Positions 1 to 10,119 of a stretch of 64,000 bases of DNA are shown in pieces. The position numbers were made by a program, and so were the translations under genes. Below the pieces are notes generated by a model. The model searched no databases and had not been told where the DNA came from. It was given only the letters and a program-made list of their open reading frames with translations. Origin of the DNA: Liolophura sinensis (taxonomy: Eukaryota > Mollusca > Polyplacophora > Chitonida > Chitonidae); assembly GCF_032854445.1 (NCBI RefSeq), contig NC_088297.1, positions 12,819,039 through 12,883,038 of the forward strand, written 5' to 3'. Position 1 is the stretch's first letter. Each line of letters starts with the position of its first letter.

Positions 1-119
1 TAATGAAGTAAAATGCATTTAAAATTTTGGAATCTACTCTGGCCTTTTCTGACCATTTTGGGACCAGTAATGTCGCGTAGTCTTTTTGTCACTTGACACA
101 CATAGATTGCTATTTCATC

Positions 120-390
120 ACTTAAAGTGCATCTTCATTTAGAGCTATGAAGGCGTTCAACAAATGGACCTTGAAACGAACTATTTCAAGCCAAAAACAT
201 TGCTGTGACGTCAGAGATACCCTTTGGGTCGCGTCAGACCACCATAGAGTGTTGTGTTTTATATGCATTTTAGTCGGTTAGAAAAATTCTAAAACAATAA
301 ATCCAGCAAAAATAAATTTTCCTGGACAGTGTTTAATGGTTATCTGATCAGTACTTTATTTTAGTGTCTTCTTAGCCTTTAAACAATTGT
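120..390. repeat. Dispersed repeat with TGACGTCA-type motif
   Basis: Segment around 'tgctgtgacgtcagagat' and 'gtgtttaatggttatctgat'. It is present in duplication copy 2 (about 13500-13760). Rearranged pieces occur at 27400-27720, where one part is inverted and the other direct. No coding potential is seen. Confidence 0.6.
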
Positions 391-949
391 ATTCTTTCTC
401 GGATAATTTATCACTATTTATTGAAAACTCTGTTGACCTTCTAATGCTGTACATACCATTTGATGCTTTGATGAAGATATTTTATAGTTCATGTGATGTA
501 TATGGTGTCCATTTCATGTTTTGCGTTTTGCACGTTGTACAGCTATTTCTCTTACGTAGTGCTATATTGCAAATACTTCCATTTCCACTTATAAGCCTTG
601 CGTAGGGTAGTTGGAGCAAGTCCAACAAATGAAACAAAGGATTAGATGATTAAATACTCTCGGTTTACAACAAAAAACCGAAGTATTGTTTCTTGGAGAC
701 CACATTTGTCTATATACCTTATATAATGTTCGTTTTACGTGTAAATTTTATTTTATGTGTCCCATGTATAAAACTTTGGATACAGAACTTTTCGGTGTTT
801 TGAATACCCAGGAGTCCTTTTATTTTCCTGTTTCTTCAGGTATGACGTCACCGAATCATGTGCTTAGCACCTCCTCTTCAGAATAAACATGTGAGAACCA
901 CACGAATAAGTGACGTCATGCCCAAAGCCAGTGTGAAATCATACCCCTT

Positions 950-1480
950 AATGCTTTCTATGCGTTCGCTTACATCAGTGTTACCACTAGCGAATTTTGT
1001 GCAGGAATCTTGAACGACGCCAAGGTCACTGAGGACTCGATGGGGAAGGAGGAAGGAATTGATAATTAGAAAAAAAAATATGTATTCGCGGCCGATTCCC
1101 CAAAGCCATTTCTGACTTAAGTCAAAATCCGAAATGCAGTCTTAAGATTGTTATCGACTTTAGAAATTGAAATTATGTTCACCTCGTTAGCGTTATCTAA
1201 AGACAAATCTGTCTAAAGTTTAATTTTCCTGTGCCGAAAACATTGTGAAGAATTTTCAACTTTGATTTAGTCATAAACGTTTTGACTTAGTCACAAACGG
1301 CTCCTGACATTTTTCCAACGTACAACTGGATCAATTATACAGTGCATGTATTAATGAATGCCGATGCTAATTTAGCCTAAGCCGCATGAACTCCGAAGGT
1401 CAAACTCATGTAATGGTTGTCGTAAGGTTAAGGGAAGATAGCGAGCGGTGAATGCGCTGTAAGGAGTATGTTGGAAAAGT
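950..1480 (+). repeat. Dispersed repeat family D1, copy 1
   Basis: About 450 bp family recognised by 'ttacatca', 'aatcttgaac', 'atgaggcaggaag' and 'taaggagtatg' blocks in constant order. Related copies are at 14330-14860 (within duplication copy 2), 18235-18650 and 38985-39365. No ORF is conserved between copies, so it is a non-autonomous element or old degenerate repeat. Confidence 0.6.
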
Positions 1481-1529
1481 ACGCCCTTGATGACCCTTTC
1501 AGTGTGCCATGTCACCGTTATATCGTATA

Positions 1530-1910
1530 ATGTCTAGTGTTACCATTTTATTGTATGATATGAAGTTGTGCGTTTTTATTGTAACATTACAAGTTGTGCC
1601 GTTTCATTGTAGCAGATCTAGTTATACCGTTTTATTGTAACATTTCATGCTGTATCGTTTTATTGTAACATATCCAACTGTACAGCTTTATTGTAACATA
1701 TCAGGTTGTACCGTTTTATTGTAACATATCCAGTTGTACAGCTTTATTTGTAACATATCAAGTTGTACCGTTTTATTGTAATATTTCAAGTTGTACCGTT
1801 TTATTGTAACATATCCAATTGTACAGCTTTATTTTAACATATCAAGTTGTACCGTTTTATTGTAACATTTCAAGTTGTACCGTTTTATTGTAAAATATCC
1901 TGTTGTACCG
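1530..1910 (+). repeat. 27-30 bp minisatellite
   Basis: Tandem units like 'gttgtaccgttttattgtaa' followed by 'catatcca', about 13 copies with small length differences. A second block of the same unit follows at 2600-2870, separated by a unique stretch and a hairpin. Both blocks recur in duplication copy 2. Confidence 0.85.
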
Positions 1911-2454
1911 CATATACAGTTGTAGGCCTACAGTTTTTTCTGTAACGTGGCCAGTTTGTACTGCTTTTTTGTACCATATACAGTTTTATTATTTATACAT
2001 CAATGAAATCCCAGTATTTCCTTCACTGATAAAAATGATACCTTCACAAGTTAGATATTACTTTTGTTATTACATTTTGCTGTTACACTGCTGGAGACCT
2101 TGACCCATGGAACAATGCCTCGTTTACTGCATCACAAGGCCGTGCACTTCCGCGCAGTATATAGTTCGCCAAAAAATGACGGTAGAAATTCTTCATGTGC
2201 TTAATTTACGTAAATACCCATATTGCATCAGCATCAAGTACCTGTGTAGAATGTATAATTACTTACAGACAGCTTTTAAAACTGTAAAAAGATTTTGTGA
2301 GCGCGGACGTGAACGAAATTGCAGCCCGTATGAATAGAATTAGAAATACAACGAAGATGACACCTTGCTTTATTTTTTTCACGGATGCAACAGATAAACT
2401 GATACGCATTTATATACATGTAGAGAAAATGTCAGGATATAAATAATAAATAGA

Positions 2455-2588
2455 ATATTGCACAGTGAAGGTTGAATACCAGAAATATTGTTCTCGTGAA
2501 AGGTAAAAATGATAACCCACTCGACGCTTCGCATTTCCACCTCTCACTCGAACAATATTTATGGTATTCAACCTTCACTATGCAATAT
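2455..2588. repeat. Inverted repeat, 39-bp arms
   Basis: Arms 2455-2493 and 2550-2588 are near-perfect reverse complements (outer end 'atattgca', inner end 'atattgttc') around a 56-bp loop. In duplication copy 2 the outer part of the left arm is missing. This looks like a small hairpin or MITE-like unit. Confidence 0.75.
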
Positions 2589-2599
2589 CCTCTATGAAC

Positions 2600-2870
2600 C
2601 GTTTTTCTGTAAGGTGGCCAGTTGTACCGGTTATTATAACTTAATATGCCGTTGAATCGTTTTATTGTAGCATGTACAGTTGTACTGTTTTATTATAAAA
2701 TACCCAGGTGTGCTTTGTTAAAGTAACATATCCACTTTTACCGTTTTTACTGTAACATATCCAATTGTAACATATCCAGTTGTACCGTTTGATTGTAACA
2801 TATATCCAGTTATACATTTTTATTGTAATATATCGAGTTGAATCGTTCTATTGAAACATATCCAGTCGTG
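2600..2870 (+). repeat. 27-30 bp minisatellite, second block
   Basis: Degenerate copies of the 'gttgtaccgttttattgtaa' unit, more diverged than the block at 1530-1910. The same block is found in copy 2 at about 15840-16105. Confidence 0.8.
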
Positions 2871-3159
2871 ATATCGCAGCATATCAATGCAAACAAACGC
2901 CTAAACCTTAGTCGGCCAGACAATCTCCACTCATTGCTCTCGAATTGTATAAAGCGCTGCATCATTCTTGTTTATTTTATGTAATTTAATTCAAAATTTA
3001 ATTTAATTCTGATTAAATGCATGTGTTTGGATGTAAACAACAAATTTACATTCAAAAACATTTATTACACGTGCAGTACATCCTTATTTAGAGCATTATT
3101 ACAAATAAAAATTTTAAAATTATTCATTTTGTGGAATCAGATTCTGTTTGTTACAGTTA

Positions 3160-3285
3160 CAGTTATTTGATTGGTGTTTTACGCCAAACTCATGAATATT
3201 TCACTTATACGACGGCGGGCAGAATTATGGTGGGAGGAAACGGGCGAAGCACGAGGGAAACGACCCGTCTTCTCGAGCCAAAGTA
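3160..3285 (-). mobile_element. SINE-1 3' fragment
   Basis: Tail half of the main SINE family in reverse orientation: 'gattggtgttttacgcc', 'atatttcacttatacgac', 'ggtgggaggaaac'. The tRNA-derived head is missing. It is duplicated at about 16405-16525. Confidence 0.8.
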
Positions 3286-4096
3286 TAAAGTGCGGTGACT
3301 GTGTGACATATGTCAAACTCAAGTTTTGACAACCGGTTCAGATAAGCGAAGCATCGACTGCATACAAACTCTGATCCTATCGCTTGGCTTCACTGATTGT
3401 ACTGGAAAGAATCTAAAAAAACTGATTTCCGGCTTTTTTTTAGACAAAGTTTCTCAGCACATCCGACAGCGAGGACACGACAGTCAACGCCGCATTGGTG
3501 AACATTCGGTCTATCGAACACAGCTAATAGGAATTCTGACTGGATGCGCGTCCTCTGGATCGCATCCAATAAAAGGGCGGTTCGGGTAGTACGAGTTTTG
3601 TACACGTGATCTGCCAAGGGTAGATATATTAGAGTAACGGATCTATATCACTTGGCTGCATGGCGAAGATGCCACGACCATGCAACATACTCTCAGACAG
3701 ACATTGTGATCTTTTCGTTTCTCTGTTAAGCTGCATACAAATCTACACTTTAGTGAATAAGATGGATTGACTACGTGTCGATGTGTAAAAGTGTTATCAT
3801 TACATCGTTAGTCTATGATCAAAAAGCAAAAACAGCGCTCCGCAGAAAATATCCTTTCGCCTAACATGCCAATGTCATGACAGTAAGATACATGTTATGT
3901 TCTTAACAAACTCTGACAGAAAAAAAGCCTGGGTCACCTGCACACAGAAACAGATACCCCCGCTGGCTGATTCACATAAAACGTCGCTCTCCACGCACAT
4001 AGCCAATATAGGTCCTTGGTCATTAAAGTTGGAAGTTCGAATCCAGGTGTGGCTAGTTCAGGACATTCAACAGGCGCCTTGCGCCGGCCAGTGGTT

Positions 4097-4296
4097 NNNN
4101 NNNNNNNNNNNNNNNNNNNNNNNNNNNNNNNNNNNNNNNNNNNNNNNNNNNNNNNNNNNNNNNNNNNNNNNNNNNNNNNNNNNNNNNNNNNNNNNNNNNN
4201 NNNNNNNNNNNNNNNNNNNNNNNNNNNNNNNNNNNNNNNNNNNNNNNNNNNNNNNNNNNNNNNNNNNNNNNNNNNNNNNNNNNNNNNNNNNNNNNN
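4097..4296. other. Assembly gap (200 N)
   Basis: Exactly 200 unknown bases, a size usually used for gaps of unknown length. It lies between duplication copy 1 and the first visible OATP exon, so missing OATP exons may be here. Confidence 1.
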
Positions 4297-4359
4297 TGTC
4301 ACGGGATTAAACCACTTATTAAATAAAACACTTTTATTCGATATTAGAGTTAGTTCTAG

Positions 4360-4604
4360 CCAGAGAACAGAGCCACGCGTGTTTCAGAAGCTCACCAATC
4401 CGGTAACGGAAAAACGAAGACACCTGGATCTTCTTTCAAGGATCTGCCCCAGGTCACGTTGATGCTGCTAAAGAACCCCACGTTATGTTAATGGCCCTGG
4501 CCGGATCTTCCGAGAACCTCGTCGTCAGCGGCTTCTCCACATTTACCGCTAAGTTCATCCAGAACCAGTCGGACAGACCGCCGGCTTCTCGGCTATTTTA
4601 ATGG
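4360..4604 (+). CDS. SLCO: OATP exon: cytoplasmic loop, TM7, start of TM8
   Basis: Acceptor 'ttagttctag' precedes 4360 and donor 'gtgagtg' follows 4604. It opens in phase 0 with PENRATRVSEAH, then FKDLPQVTLMLLKNPT. At about 4484 the frame must shift to continue with MLMALAGSSENLVVSGFSTF (TM7), and again at about 4570 to give GQTAGFSAILM. Each point looks like one missing base. The exon leaves one base, which joins GT of the next exon as Gly. Confidence 0.85.
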
Positions 4605-7600
4605 GTGAGTGTAAGACTATTTTAATGGCCCTCTACAGAGTTCTGATGACTCAAAACTCCATCAGACCGAATGTTAAAATTAAATGGACTGGTCCTTAAC
4701 TCAAGGCCAACCTGCGCACAAACTTTGCTATAATCCGTCAATAGCCTTTCCGTGAAGTATTGCTTATGAAAATACACACGGACAAACAAATGAACGCCGT
4801 CAAAAACATAATTTCCGTGGTAGAAGTTGTAAGCGATAGGCCTACATGTAAAGGTCGTAATATAAATTCGTAAACCAGTCGTCAATCATAAAGGATTGTC
4901 AAGGTCATTAATCATAAGACCAATTTCTAAAATAGCGTTCAACATAAATCACCAAATGGCTAAGAAAGCATACCTATTCAAAGTAAAAAATCAGAACGAA
5001 GTCATGTAAATGGAGGAAGATAACAGATGGCCGGGAAGGTGCAATAAATGTTGTGTTGGTGCGTAAATCTAATCAGCATGATGTAACATGTTAGTTCAGA
5101 AGTTAATGAAAACTAAAAAGTTAAGTGGTCATATATCCAACTTGGCGATTTTATTCAATTCGATGGACAACCATGCTAGAACTGGAATATAGGCCTTCTT
5201 TATGTGTAATTGTTTTTCATGCAACTGATTTGTTTGACAGGTTGATTAACTGGTAAAAAATACATAAAAATAATCCTATTTGTTACAGGTGTAATGGCGG
5301 TTCCTGGTGCTACAGGAGGCTTCCTTCTCGGTGGGGTGATTTGCCGAAAGTTTCAGTTCACAGGTCAGCGGGAATCTGCGACTGTGCGCAGGTGTGTCAC
5401 TGCTCTCTATGGCAGCGGCAGCGACGATGTTCGCCAGATGCGATGAGACAAAGATCGCCGGAATTTCTGTCTCATACGAGAACGGGTAAGCCCATAAGTG
5501 GTTGGTGCAAAACAGTAAAACATTAGATAATCACTGCGTAGAGAACGACCTATACATCATTCATTCTCTATATTTCTGGGCTTTCAAGGTACAGCTGACC
5601 ACCATTATCACGGATGTGGCTACAGTCGTATTGGTCGTTCTTTACGTAGTGAATGTAGTGCAACCACACCATACCATTATATTAGTTAATATGAGATAAT
5701 CAGGGTATTCCTCAGTTGGAATAAAGTTGTGGCAGAGATAAATCTAACACATCGAAGAAGCGATTGGATAAGGTGTTTCCCTTTCAATCGCCAAGCCACG
5801 TGAGACGTGATTTCAGTACCATTAAGGGACACAGTCCAGTCGCTCAAAAGTGTATTAAAAGTTAGACACAGCTTAGATATTTATAGAAAGGTCTAATACA
5901 AAAACTAATGGCGCTTTAGTCCAGACTAAAGTTAATGCCGGTGTTTAACTGTTAATACACTTTTGTAACAACTGGGCCCAGGATATTTTTCAATATGCCC
6001 CAGCTTCGCTTGTCCTCATGACCATGTTGGCAGTAAGCGGTCGACAATGTGATTTCGTGTACTGTTACATGAAGTTCTCTGGGAACCTCTTTCCTTCCAC
6101 CAATACATACATGTCACATGTCACACGTGGGAAAATTCGCCAGCATAACTTGCCAAGATTCTGTAGGTTTACTCCTGGCACTGAGATTTTCCTTCACCAG
6201 CCATGGTATATTTTATGGTTCAGATGGTTAAGGCGATGGTTAGCTCTTGTAATCGTGACTAATGAGCAGAGTTTGTTTGAATCCAGCTCTTGCTGTTTCA
6301 ACTGCGGCTTTAAGTCAGGAGGTTTGTAGGGTACCTGGCGAAGGGCGGTGGTTTATTCTTGGCTGTCCCGTTTCCTTCGTCCATCAACCACACTGCCGTG
6401 TATATATGTATAAGTGTTGTACATGTATATAAGTGAAAACCCTTTAAACATGACGTTAAAGTTAAAGAAAGCTAAAATATGAAGTAAGGTAGACAACTGA
6501 AAACTATGCGTAACAACACATTCTTTTATTTTTTTATTTTTTTTCTTGAAGAGTGTTGAAAGGCATTCAGATATTTAAATTCTATGATGGGCTTTACGGG
6601 CCATACTGACAGTATGTAGGAACCAGAAGGAAAGAGTTTTTTGAGAACGGTATCTCGGTAGGCTTTTACTCATGGGTGAAATGAGTTATTCCAACATTCA
6701 ATGTCGTGATTAGAGTTGGAAAAAATTCCTGTGACGTCAGAGTATGGTCCTTAAAGCCCACATTAGAATTCAAACGTTTGAACGCTTTTAACTCTCTTCA
6801 CAAGAATTATAAAAATAAATGAAAGTACATTTATGCACAGTTTTTAAGTGGTCTATTAAGTGATCCCCACTTCGATTTTTAGACGTTTTAAACACCAATC
6901 AATTAAATAAATGAATAAATCTTTCTGTAGCCATACGGCGCCATCCGTGCCTGACCTCTCGTCCAGCTGTAATGTCGACTGCCACTGTTCTCAGGAGAGT
7001 TATCTTCCTGTTTGTGGTCCAAATGGAGTGCAGTATTTCTCGCCCTGTCACGCGGGATGCAGCGAGAATGTTGGAGAGGTAAGTGTCTCATTGTATCCGA
7101 GGATCAGGAACCGAGTCCACATTGTCATTTCTGATCCTGAAGTCTAAGCCAGAAATGCAGTTTTAGAGATTGCTTTTGGGATTATAGAAATCGACATTTT
7201 TTGCTGCTGATAAAAAATTAATCAAGGCTCACAACAAAACTCTTCAGAGGCCCTCAAAATTGGTACGCCTGCTCATTTTCTCTGTTACAACAGATTTACA
7301 TTTGTATCAGGATCTTCACGCACCCCTGTATTTTTGTTTTGTTACAACAAAAACTACCTCTCATGCAGGTGTATTAACAATATGTCATTATCTAACTGCG
7401 TATTTCCTGTTACATCAGACTCACCGTATAGTAAAGTGTTTCTCCGTTTCAACGGAATCCTCACGTGCCCCTGAATTTTCTCTTTTACAACGGAATCCTC
7501 ACGCGCTCCTATAGTTTCTCTTTTACAACAGAATCGTCACCCTGTATTTTCTCTTTCACATAGGAATCCCCACGAACCCCTGTGTTTTCTCTTTTACAGA

Positions 7601-9834
7601 GGAATCCTCACGCGCCCCTGTATTTTCTCTTTTACATAGGAATCCCCAAGAACCCCTGTATTTTCTCTTTTACATAGGAATCCCCACGAACCCCTGTATT
7701 TTCTCTTTTACATAGGAATCTCCACGAGCCCCTGTATTTTATCTTTTACATAGGAATCCTCACGCGCCCCTGTATTTTCTCTTTTACATAGGAATCCCCA
7801 CGAGCCCCTGTGTTTTCTCTTTTACATAGGAATCCCCAGGAAACCCCGTATTTTCTCTTTTACATAGGAATCCTCACGTGCCCCTGTATTTTCTGTTTTA
7901 CATAGGAATCCTCACGCGCCCCTGTATTTTCTCTTTTACATAGGAATCCTCACGCACCCCTGTATTTTCTCTTTTACATAGGTATCACGCGCCCCTGTAT
8001 TTTCTCTTTTACATAGGAATCCCCATGAACCCCTGTATTTTCTCTTTTACATAGGAATCCCCAAGCGCCTCTGTATTTTCTGTTTTACATAGGAATCCTC
8101 ACGCGCCTCTGTATTTTCTCTTTTACATAGGAATCCTCACGCGCTCCTGTATTTTGTCTTTTACATAGGAATCCCCAAGCGCCTCTGTATTTTCTCTTTT
8201 ACATAGGAATCCTCACGCGCCCGTGTATTTTCTTTGTTACCACAGAACTACCACTCATGCAGCTGTATAAACAGTACGTCCTCCGTCAACCAGACCGCCG
8301 TGAATGGAGTCTGTGAAACGAACTGTCCAATGCTCTATTTCTTCCTACCCATGTTCTTCATCGTGATGCTGCTGACTTTCGTGGCCGCTACACCTCTTAC
8401 GATCAGCACCTTGCGGTAAGTTAATTCAAAACTGTAGCCATTTCTTTGTGGCAGCACATTACGGTAAGTCAGTAAATGCTGTTCATTTTAGTGGGTAGAG
8501 AATCCGCCTTGGGGGTAGTAGATCCAGGATCAATCCTGGGTCGGGTTACACCTAAGACCTTAAAAAAGAGAAAGTTATAGTTTCTCGCGTGGCGTTCAGC
8601 ATTAAGGAGATAGTTCAACCACTGGTTAACTCGTATCAGGGTAATGGCACGGATGGGGCGGCGTACTTGCCTTCGGTAAGTCGTCTTAGTGAAGCAGCGC
8701 TAGATAAAAAAGCGGTGGATACCCGTCCTGCAACAAGAAGACACATTACAGGTACAGACACTCTAAGGACTCCTTCTTCGTCATATGACTGAAAAAATTG
8801 TTAAGTTAAACCTGAAGCACTCATTCACTCACCTTTGGGTCCGTTATACCGGTAAACCAGTCAGTGTTACCGACTTCTGTGGGTGCTACTCCTCTCACGA
8901 TCAGCAAATTGCGGTAAGCGAAGTTTTGCTAGTGACGTTTGAGGTCGATGTACCGTTCACGAGCAGCACCTTATATGGTATGCCAGTGTAGGCTGCATTT
9001 TTCTGTAAGGCAATCAGTGTTTCAATGAATCCGGCCGCTACACGTCCCACGATTAGAAATTTGCGGTACCCTAATCAGAGCTGTTGACGTTTGTGGCCGC
9101 TAACACTTCATGGGTGGTTTCCTCCACCCATGAAACTAACCGCAACAGTGTGTGCTAAAAATTCTTGATGATAACGTTAAATCACAATCAAAGAAATAAA
9201 TAATTAAAAATTGATACTTGTATTATTTTACAGATGCGTGCCGGTGACACATAAAACGTTCGCAGTGGGTGTAATGTGGGTGTTTGTTCGCTTTTTGGGT
9301 AAGTGTTGAGAAAAACTAAAGTAAATTCTACAAATATTATTTCAGCCTGTTTTTTATGCAAAGCATTTACTTGAGATATGTTGAATCTCCTGAATATTTT
9401 CCTTTCTCAATACAGTTTTACTCTTAAATAAGAGGTGGCGAATAAATTTTTTTGAATTCTCCTTGATCCCTTGAACAGGAACAGTCCCCGGGCCTATTTT
9501 CTTCGGCGTAATCATCGATAGTGCCTGTGTGATATGGAAGAAAAGCTGCGGAAGCTCTGTGAACGAATCTTGTTGGATTTACAACAATGAAACCATGGGG
9601 AGAAACTTTTTTCTAGTTGCTCTTGGTGTGAAGTTTTTATCAACATTGTTGTTCGGTCTTGGTAGCATTGTCTATAAAGCGCCATCTATAAACAAGGAGA
9701 ATAACCTTGACATTGCTACAATAGAAGTTGAGAGCAATAGATCCAAAGTTACTGACCCACTAAGTAATACTGAATCATATAGAAGCCTCAACTCAGAGAA
9801 AATGGGAGTTGACAATCCAGGGTACTTGTCTTAA
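4360..9834 (+). CDS. SLCO: OATP/SLCO organic anion transporter, C-terminal half (6 exons)
   Basis: Spliced exons 4360-4604, 5289-5485, 6931-7078, 8246-8415, 9234-9298 and 9479-9834; phases match at every junction. The product is the second half of an organic-anion-transporting polypeptide, a 12-TM plasma-membrane uptake carrier of the major facilitator type. In order I see the end of the large cytoplasmic loop (RVSEAH...FKDLP), TM7, TM8 with 'VMAVPGATGGFLLGG', TM9, a Kazal-like cysteine-rich extracellular loop ('CNVDCHCSQ', 'PVCGPNGVQYFSPCHAGC'), TM10, TM11 with 'GPIFFGVIID', TM12 and a polar C-tail to a stop at 9832-9834. The cysteine loop between TM9 and TM10 is diagnostic of the family. 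TM1-6 are not in the window and probably lie in the gap or to the left. Three 1-nt frame breaks occur in the first two exons (about 4484, 4570 and 5366); the last four exons are clean. Subfamily and substrate cannot be told from this part. Either an active gene with assembly errors or a recently damaged copy. Confidence 0.93.
5289..5485 (+). CDS. SLCO: OATP exon: TM8-TM9
   Basis: Acceptor 'tttgttacag' and donor 'gtaagcc'. It encodes VMAVPGATGGFLLGG and a basic stretch CRKFQFTG; then, one base out of frame (an apparent extra base near 5366), LRLCAGVSLLSMAAAATMF (TM9) and a polar end SYENG. The last two bases GG join C of the next exon in correct phase, which fixes the second frame as genuine. 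Confidence 0.87.
6931..7078 (+). CDS. SLCO: OATP exon: Kazal-like loop, first part
   Basis: Acceptor 'ctttctgtag', donor 'gtaagtg'. Uninterrupted frame with seven cysteines (CNVDCHC, VCGPNG, CHAGC), the extracellular loop between TM9 and TM10 that carries the Kazal-type disulfide pattern. It ends in phase 0 on Glu. Confidence 0.95.
7270..8245 (+). repeat. ~40-bp minisatellite of 3' splice-site copies in OATP intron
   Basis: Degenerate units from about 7270 become a regular array from about 7540, with about 18 copies of a unit containing 'tattttctcttttacatag' followed by 'gaatcc'. Every unit is a pyrimidine tract plus AG, like the genuine acceptor at 8245. At 7352-7386 lies an older copy of the first 35 bases of the next exon (five mismatches, open frame, cysteines kept), without a usable AG. 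The array ends exactly at the real exon. Confidence 0.9.
8246..8415 (+). CDS. SLCO: OATP exon: end of Cys loop and TM10
   Basis: Acceptor 'ttaccacag', donor 'gtaagtt'. It encodes NYHSCSCIN, an NGVCETNC motif and a long hydrophobic run from PMLYFFLPMFF to VAATPL (TM10). It ends with two bases CG that join A of the next exon as Arg. It contains possible N-glycosylation sequons (NST, NQT) in the extracellular part. Confidence 0.95.
8416..9115 (+). repeat. Degenerate copies of exon end plus 5' splice site
   Basis: Downstream of the true donor, pieces resembling the exon end ('gtggccgctacacctcttac', 'gatcagcaccttgcggtaag') recur at about 8452-8475, 8865-8925, 8926-8990, 9020-9075 and 9078-9110. 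The 8865-8925 copy keeps a good donor ('ttgcggtaagcg'). A SINE-2 is inserted inside the series. Confidence 0.75.
8487..8835 (+). mobile_element. SINE-2 insertion in OATP intron
   Basis: tRNA-like head with 'gatccaggatcaatcctgg', a body with 'cgtcttagtgaagcagcg', and the tail 'cgtcatatgactgaaaa' ending in cattcactcac. The same family occurs at 57312-57650 (reverse) and 57905-58250. The 67-residue open frame inside is only repeat sequence, seen again in the reverse copy. Confidence 0.85.
9234..9298 (+). CDS. SLCO: OATP exon: start of TM11
   Basis: Acceptor 'ttattttacag', donor 'gtaagtg'. A short exon of 65 nt encoding CVPVTHKTFAVGVMWVFVRF and leaving one G. The THKTFAVG..W block before TM11 is typical for OATPs. 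Confidence 0.93.
9479..9834 (+). CDS. SLCO: OATP last exon: TM11-TM12 and C-tail
   Basis: Acceptor 'cccttgaacag'. It encodes GTVPGPIFFGVIIDSACVIW, a Cys-containing loop (CGSSVNESC), TM12 (FFLVALGVKFLSTLLFGLG) and an acidic/Ser-rich cytoplasmic tail ending NPGYLS before the stop. No frame breaks. Confidence 0.95.
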
Positions 9835-10119
9835 CTGGACTCATTTTCCGCAACCTTCCTTCTATGGGGGAGAGTGTAAGTCGGGAGGTGTTAGTAATGC
9901 TAAGCCCGGACCCCGACCTATGAGCATGGCTGTCGGCCGGCCGCAGACCTAGGTCGGAACTCTCGGTGTGTTGCTTCAACCGTCTCCAACCGTCCCGGAA
10001 CCCATCAAGCGCTGAAGATGAATGCTGCTGAATTCTGTGCGTCAAAGAGAAAAAATTTGCAACACTCGACGTGATTCTTGATTCGCCGTGAACATTCCAA
10101 TCATTATACACAAATGCTA

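Larger units (their letters stand above)
1..4096 (+). repeat. ~4 kb direct segmental duplication, copy 1
   Basis: The whole stretch from the window edge to the N gap is repeated in the same orientation at 13374-17331, nearly base for base. The left boundary is outside the window and the right boundary is hidden by the gap. The main differences are about 106 extra bases here at roughly 2373-2478, a short insertion near 1500-1520, and scattered single-base indels. It holds dispersed repeats, two 27-30 bp minisatellite blocks, a hairpin and a SINE fragment. I see no coding exon. It lies upstream of, or in an intron of, the OATP gene. It could be a genuine duplication or an unmerged haplotype or assembly artefact; the adjoining gap makes the latter a live option. 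Confidence 0.9.

Noticed and set aside
387-886. Short ORFs in the 4-kb duplication (60-76 codons)
   Set aside because: Frames are not maintained between the two near-identical copies (indels alter them), as expected for non-coding DNA.
3897-4462. ORFs spanning the N gap
   Set aside because: They are open only because unknown bases cannot be read as stops.
7480-8240. CRISPR array (regular ~40-bp repeats)
   Set aside because: There are no unique spacers between repeats, units are directly tandem, and the context is a eukaryotic intron. The same applies to 22.6-24.7 and 33.5-35.1 kb.
8589-8792. 67-codon ORF inside the OATP intron
   Set aside because: The same peptide appears at 57355-57558 on the other strand because both are SINE-2 body.
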